NCBI GenBank assembly: GCA_027596075.1
Contig: JADGJC010000465.1
Coordinates: forward strand, 1 to 23,958
Length of the DNA: 23,958 nt
Source of the DNA: Rhizophlyctis rosea
Lineage: Eukaryota > Chytridiomycota > Chytridiomycetes > Rhizophlyctidales > Rhizophlyctidaceae
Direction of reading: 5' to 3'
Position 1 is the first letter of the stretch; the number at the start of each line of letters is the position of its first letter. Position numbers and translations under genes: made by a program. Under the pieces are notes generated by a model that was given only the letters and a program-made list of their open reading frames with translations, was not told the DNA's origin and did no database searches. Shown here piece after piece: positions 19,700 through 23,958 of the stretch.

Positions 19700-19948
19700 G
19701 CATCAAACTCAAGGATTTGGATCTCTACCTGGCAAGACAACCCCCGATGGAATTTGGGATATGAACTCATTTTCAGGTCATTCAAAACGTTGTGCGGTGT
19801 CACATTGCCCAAAATACCAGCCGAGAGCATAAAATGCAAGAGTGGTCAGTATTATCGACTTTATGCGTGTGTAGGAAGCTGTTGGTCAGAAGGGTCCCTT
19901 TCAGAACCAGAAGTGGCAGATGCCATTGTCAGGAATGCATCCCGTTGA
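19700..19948 (+). CDS. Orphan exon-like open segment, cysteine-containing
   Basis: From an acceptor-like TTATTCTCAG (ending at 19699) an open frame of 82 residues runs to a TGA. It starts ASNSRIWISTWQDNPRWNLG and includes ELIFRSFKTLCG, SIKCKSGQYYRLYACVGSCW and EPEVADAIVRNAS. Its composition is protein-like, and the CxSGxYY...ACVGSC spacing recalls extracellular cysteine-rich domains. A possible signal peptide (MLELTLLTLLCVSSP, ATG at about 19630) lies just upstream, but the only obvious intron would be 27 nt and shifts the frame. I cannot build a gene; it may be a relic or a terminal exon. Confidence 0.25.
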   Translation, partial: ASNSRIWISTWQDNPRWNLGYELIFRSFKTLCGVTLPKIPAESIKCKSGQYYRLYACVGSCWSEGSLSEPEVADAIVRNASR

Positions 19949-19981
19949 TGTGCAGAAGGCACGATCCGATTCATTTCGGCA

Positions 19982-20500
19982 ATGATCGCATCAATCATGC
20001 CAAGCATCAGGCCGTTGGTGCACTTTAAATGTGACTTCATCCGCCGTGCTGTCCGAAAGTTACGGTCAGCTCATGGGCATGGGCCAGACTCTTTGAGCCA
20101 AAAGAGATGTCTTTCCTCCAGACTGTCTCCGCAAGTATGGCGTAAGCAGCATTTGACCACGCAGCCCCACTACCCGGACCCCATTCCTCAGGTTATCAAG
20201 TCTGTATCTGAATGGAAATGCAGCACGTTACTACTCGCTTTTTTCAGAACGCTAGCTGAAATAGGTCGAATAGACCACTGCGCGTCCTTTCCGACCAACA
20301 AGGTGCAAACAGAACATTGGCAAGTGGGAAGGGGTTCGAGGACGATCGAAGGATTGCCCATGACCTTAGTCAGTGAATGTCATTTGGCACATACGGCTCT
20401 GCATTGGAGTCATTCGAGAGGTTCTAGAGTCCATTGTGAGGGTTGCGACCGTGAACATATCTTTGGTTTCCGTATTCAGATTGCGCAACAGAGTTTGTGA
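19982..20500 (+). CDS. Hypothetical open reading frame, 172 residues
   Basis: This is the longest ATG-initiated uninterrupted frame in the gene-poor region. It is basic in the N-terminal half and has a His/Cys-rich end (SECHLAHTALHWSHSRGSR). There is no recognisable domain, TATA box or paralogue. A frame this long can arise by chance in 6.5 kb read six ways, so coding is unproven. Confidence 0.2.
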   Translation: MIASIMPSIRPLVHFKCDFIRRAVRKLRSAHGHGPDSLSQKRCLSSRLSPQVWRKQHLTTQPHYPDPIPQVIKSVSEWKCSTLLLAFFRTLAEIGRIDHCASFPTNKVQTEHWQVGRGSRTIEGLPMTLVSECHLAHTALHWSHSRGSRVHCEGCDREHIFGFRIQIAQQSL

Positions 20501-21630
20501 GATAAACAACTCATTTGCGTCAAATCATTTCAAAGGAGATGCCCGTCTGCGGAGGTCGCAACAGTTAGGAGATCCATCACTCCATAAATGTACATGACAT
20601 TCTCCCGCCTGTCCTACTTTTTTCTCTGAGCATGGACTTGCCTTGTTGGTCACCTTGAACAGTACATAGTAGCGTGGTGAATCGCATCTATTTGTGTGCA
20701 GTATGTTCCTTTCACCTACCAAAGTCATTGCAGCCTCCACACCGGTGCGCGGACATCACGCATTGGAAGGCGGGGTAAGGTCGCGGGTACTTCGGGTACG
20801 TGGATCATATTCCGTTTACCATGCATATAGGCAGAGTTTCGTGTCCATGCGGCATCCCGTGCAAGGAAGCGATTTCTACTTTTTGGCCAGAAGGGGTTCG
20901 ATTAATGTGGCGGATCGAACATTCAATATGTGACCCGTCGAGCGGGAACGAATCTGAGTTGCACTGGCCGTGGGACAACTCTAGCTTTGGGAATGATGAT
21001 CCCTATGAGCTCCTATTGAACAACCGATATCTCTATCCATCCTCCAGTCCGGAGGCTCTTTAGCAATCGCTTTGTATGGGCGTCATGATGGTGACGCTTT
21101 TGGCACTTGACGCGAACGTGCTGTGAAGTCTACGTACCACTGATGTCACAGCTCTGACGCAAAAAAGGAAAAGCACTGCCTATCAGAGATTGTAGTCACA
21201 CGTGAGCGTCGAAGGCTGGCGTGTCAGACGACAATGATGCTCAAATGATAGCTGTGGAGAGAGGCACCAAATTTTAAAAACCCTTGATCGAATTGCTGAT
21301 GAATGATATTATTTCTGCCTCTCGAGTCTTCATCGGAAACAAAGAAAGCTATTCTATATGTCCATCGTCCTGTTGGGTGCTGTGTCTCCCGAGTGGATAT
21401 GATCGTACAAAGAATCCCGTTTTGTTTTATGATTTCATATGGAATGAACCTTCTCTTCGCTTGTGAGTACGCTAGCAGCTGCTCCACTAAGGCCTCCATC
21501 AACTCACAAAATGATCGTATCGTCCATCTTTGATTCGCTGGTTAAAAAAAGGACTAGTCAGAATCCAGGAACTGAAACACCACATGTCGTGTATGAGACT
21601 TACGACAGGGCACTGCGAGAGCCGCATTGA

Positions 21631-21724
21631 CACTGGGCGGAGCGCTGTGGAGGACAGGAGGGATAGCTTTACCTTCTGCTTTTTGGGAGTGCTGGTGTAG
21701 TGCAAAAGAGGGGAGGAGGTGTTT
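21631..21724 (-). pseudogene. Decayed duplicate of an IFT43 exon
   Basis: On the minus strand this segment aligns to 23675-23575, the end of an intron plus the start of the IFT43 penultimate exon, at roughly 75-80% by eye with few gaps. Shared landmarks are AGCACTCCC, the AGCAG acceptor, CCCTCCTNTCCTCCA and CGCCCA/TGCCCA. The reading frame is kept: KVKLSLLSSTALRP here against GIDLSLLSSIALCP in IFT43. The similarity then stops, and the acidic and WDWD part of the exon is missing. It is a partial tandem copy, in the same orientation about 2 kb away, and cannot make IFT43. Confidence 0.6.
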
Positions 21725-21920
21725 CAAAAGTTGTGTCTTGAGTACTGGATAAGTAAAGTCTCGCCATCTCCCTTACTCCAACCGCTCAAATTCAGTGTTT
21801 TTCCTCTTCGGTCTGACCGAACGCACTTCTCACTTCATCCCGATGCACATCTCACTTATGCGCTTCGTCCGCAAAATTGTGCATCACGTATGCCGCCAGA
21901 CGGCAGGAATGTTGATGAGG

Positions 21921-21928
21921 TATATAAG
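21921..21928 (+). promoter_or_regulatory. TATA box-like element
   Basis: TATATAAG lies 61 bp upstream of the ATG at 21982, similar in spacing to the TATA boxes of the cysteine-rich genes. Confidence 0.35.
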
Positions 21929-21981
21929 GTTAGATACGAAATGCCCGAAAACGTCCATTACTAGCTGATACAACTGTCAAC

Positions 21982-22128
21982 ATGACCTATCTTGACTCAG
22001 CTTGCACAGCTGTTCTTTTTGTGCTGCACCTTGTATTGATGGTCGCAGTCGGCACCAGTAGAGGGTGCACCAAATGTCGAATTAAGACCATTTCTGTAGA
22101 AATAAATCCTCCGCGACTTGGATACTGA
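21982..22128 (+). CDS. Short secreted-protein-like frame, possible ML-type N-terminus (relic or first exon)
   Basis: The frame encodes 48 residues: a hydrophobic signal-peptide core (TAVLFVLHLVLMVAV), then GCTKC and ISVEINPPRLG. The latter resembles the first strand of ML (NPC2-like lipid-binding) domains, where a C is followed by a stretch ending in P-P-x-x-G. A stop follows directly, and no GT donor lies before it. Either a splice site is degenerate, a frameshift has broken the gene, or the resemblance is chance. It sits behind a TATA-like box. Confidence 0.3.
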   Translation: MTYLDSACTAVLFVLHLVLMVAVGTSRGCTKCRIKTISVEINPPRLGY

Positions 22129-22393
22129 TAAGCAGGTCAGGAACACTCCCGACGAGCGCTTGTGTCAATAGTTCAATGTGGTATATCCTCATGGCGCTCA
22201 AACTTCTTCTGATTTTTGAATAGTAGTCTATATTGGCCTCTCACTCAACTTTGAAAGTATCAACAAACCAATAAAAGAGATCCATCCAAGTCATCCGACG
22301 AAAGCTTCTCGAAAAGTTGGGCCTCATGCGCCTGACACGTTGGTTCAGCATTCCATTCAATGGCCTCCATACAGTGTTCTTTTTTTGGCGGTC

Positions 22394-22663
22394 ATGTCTC
22401 CCTTGAGGGTCATCATTCTCATCTCCATCCTTTGCGTGCACTTTGCAAAAGGACTTCAAGGTATGAACAGAATGTGTCCCGACACTTCACGACCTGGAAG
22501 GTGTGTAGGGACGCTTAGCCCAAATAAGATCGCCTTGATCTCCCTTTTTCCCATCAAACTAATTGCGATGAGGAAATGGATGGTTGGACGAGTGCTAAGG
22601 AGAGCCGCGAGATCGATTAAAAAGGAAGGGCACCAGGTGTTGGGTATATCTTTCAAGCAGTGA
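22394..22663 (+). CDS. Short frame with signal peptide
   Basis: The ATG at 22394 starts MSPLRVIILISILCVHFAKG, a convincing signal peptide, followed at 22461 by a donor-like GTATGA at phase 1, the same phase as intron 1 of the cysteine-rich genes. Read through, the frame gives 89 residues ending at 22663 with a basic tail. A possible later exon starts after TTGTTTTCAG at 22711 (ECHMCVAEVWVATHD), but no consistent spliced model emerges. The function is unknown. Confidence 0.25.
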   Translation: MSPLRVIILISILCVHFAKGLQGMNRMCPDTSRPGRCVGTLSPNKIALISLFPIKLIAMRKWMVGRVLRRAARSIKKEGHQVLGISFKQ

Positions 22664-23315
22664 TTTCTCCAACGAACTGTTCATTGGTGGCCTTACCTCT
22701 TTGTTTTCAGGAATGTCATATGTGTGTTGCGGAAGTTTGGGTCGCGACACACGACGTAACTGATCCCATTGGCATGACACTCAGCATTCCGTACGCAAGG
22801 GTTTGCATTCAGTTTTGCGTTCATGTAGGTTTGAATAGTTCAACGTGATCCAGGAAGTTGCCCGCTTCGACCTCACATGCGTATCGCTCGGGACCTTGGC
22901 TTTTGTGTCTCTGGGGTCACACTACAATTTGCTCGAGGAAGGTCAGACGTTCCAATTGTTGGTATTGGGTGATTGATAACATGGACCTTTCTGACAACAT
23001 TGTCGTCTCATGAAAGTTCGGTACCTCTTGGAGATGAATACAAATCCCGAACATGTTTGCTCCTTTTCCGCCTTTTTGATCTCGACTATCTGTGTCATTT
23101 CCCTTTTGTCGCGAACAATTTCCTATGAAGAAGTGTTCGCAACAAAAAAGGAACAATAGATCCTGAATTGGGAATTGTGGATTCTTTCCTTACCGCATGT
23201 CTGCGTGTGTGGAAGTAGACCAATCTGAAGTAGTTGTAAATCTTGACGAAATATTGAGATGATTTTGCACATGGATGTGTTCGTACATCATCACATTTGA
23301 TACACGTCGTCCCGC

Positions 23316-23628
23316 TCAAACAACCGAAACTTTCTTCTCCCCTCCCAACCCTCCCCCACCAGCAGCAGCCTGGTTCTTCGCCGCCTCCTCCATCTCCGCC
23401 ATCATCTGTGAGGATATCTATGTGGCGAAACAGCATCAAGTTAGAACCAGATGACTTAATAAATAACGAGAAGAGAAAGACAAAGTAAAAGCGCAAAAAG
23501 GAGCCAAGTAATGGTAGAGAAAAATACCTCGGTAAAGAGAACGTCCCAGTCCCAAGGTACGTCTGGTTCGGCGATTTGGTCGGGTGGGCAGAGTGCTATG
23601 GAGGAGAGGAGGGAGAGGTCTATTCCTG
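23316..23628 (-). CDS. IFT43: Intraflagellar transport protein 43, C-terminal exons (partial)
   Basis: IFT43 is a subunit of the IFT-A complex that drives retrograde transport in cilia and flagella. Exon n-1 is 23628-23528, intron 23527-23418 (110 nt, GTATTT...CATAG), and the last exon is 23417-23316. The exon n-1 product GIDLSLLSSIALCPPDQI and the following EPDVPWDWDVLFTE, then ISSQMMAEMEE, carry the IFT43 signature: IDL.LL near the start, a P-rich turn, an acidic D-V-W-D-W-D-x-LFTE block, then SS...E. The tail is Ala/Gly-rich and ends VSVV. The acceptor of exon n-1 is a TAGCAG tandem, so one residue may vary. N-terminal exons must lie upstream, beyond or near the right edge; I could not identify one in 23629-23958. 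The gene implies a flagellated life stage. Confidence 0.78.
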
Positions 23629-23958
23629 CTATTGGGGAGTGCTGTGGTGTGGTGAAAGGGGAATGGTGGAGTTTTGGTTAGAATTGCAATGGGGGCATGT
23701 TGGTCGGAAATATGGAAACTTCTACAATCCAAAGAACATAGCTTCCTATTCCGCATTTGCCTTCCCATTCATTTTTCCTGAGCCATCAACAGCAGACCGC
23801 TTCACACCATAGCACTTTACCGGTCAGACCCATACCCACAAAAGAAACCGAGACAGACTTCGACCAAATAGCTCTGCAAGTGAGGGAAGTATTCTACGTA
23901 CTATGCGCTTTTTTGATCATGGATTTGTGCCCGGCCACCACCACCACCACCAAGATCA
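23629..23958. other. Upstream part of IFT43 (intron, exons unresolved)
   Basis: Reading leftwards this should hold the preceding intron of IFT43 (branch-like TTCTAACC near 23677). No IFT43-like N-terminal exon can be recognised. Six CCA triplets (23935-23952) lie at the edge. Confidence 0.4.

Larger units (their letters stand above)
16776..23315. other. Gene-poor 6.5-kb region with relics
   Basis: I find no intact recognisable gene. It contains the MITE-like element (19112-19379), the IFT43 exon relic (21631-21724) and several orphan exon-like or signal-peptide-bearing frames, listed separately at low confidence. The many overlapping short frames on both strands have no conserved domain. This may be degenerating sequence, or lineage-specific multi-exon genes that cannot be resolved by eye. 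Confidence 0.6.

Noticed and set aside
20694..21063. Two overlapping plus-strand frames with protein-like stretches
   Set aside because: Both frames look equally plausible over the same bases, so neither can be preferred without transcripts or homologues.
21224..21502. 92-residue minus-strand frame with protein-like composition
   Set aside because: No domain is recognised, there is no ATG context or promoter, and it is not similar to the IFT43 last exon despite lying downstream of the IFT43 relic.
22711..22976. Possible exons joined by a 29-nt intron (ECHMCVAE... and EVARFDLTC...)
   Set aside because: The implied intron is half the size of the shortest credible intron in this window and no start exon fits in frame.

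Overview
The window looks like nuclear DNA of a zoosporic (chytrid-type) fungus. The evidence is: genes split by short introns (mostly 56-84 nt, with GT...AG ends and CTAAC-like branch sites), a cellulose-active AA9 monooxygenase carrying a CBM1 module, fungal-type cell-surface proteins with C-terminal anchor signals, and the 3' part of IFT43, a flagellar transport gene that non-flagellated fungi have lost. The genus cannot be fixed from the sequence alone.

Layout, left to right. A tRNA-Val(AAC) lies on the minus strand (3-76). Next is a minus-strand TPR plus right-handed beta-helix protein (480-1915). Two tandem plus-strand paralogues follow (2850-3848 and 4940-6062). Both encode cysteine-rich secreted proteins with a predicted C-terminal anchor, and both have the same four-exon structure, so they come from a local duplication. 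A degenerate four-unit repeat lies between them. The minus-strand, 11-exon threonyl-tRNA synthetase gene (6340-9120) has an extra upstream exon (to 9348) that would add a mitochondrial targeting sequence. An intergenic stretch of about 1.9 kb holds an inverted-repeat cluster. Then come a six-exon TRM10 tRNA m1G9 methyltransferase with an assembly gap in its acidic/glycine-rich tail (11281-12892), the AA9-CBM1 monooxygenase (13514-14567, minus), and a KCTD-like T1/BTB protein (15750-16775, plus).

From about 16.8 to 23.3 kb I recognise no intact gene. This stretch holds a 268-bp MITE-like element with perfect 23-bp terminal inverted repeats and two nested hairpins, a decayed copy of an IFT43 exon, and several short reading frames that look like exons or signal peptides but cannot be assembled into a convincing gene. 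The right edge carries the last two exons of IFT43 on the minus strand.

Functionally, three loci serve translation (tRNA-Val, ThrRS, Trm10) and three encode secreted or surface proteins (the two cysteine-rich proteins and the monooxygenase). There is no sign of an operon-like or co-regulated cluster. The most distinctive item is the tandem pair of anchored cysteine-rich proteins, for which I know no family. The putative dual-targeted ThrRS and the nested MITE come next.
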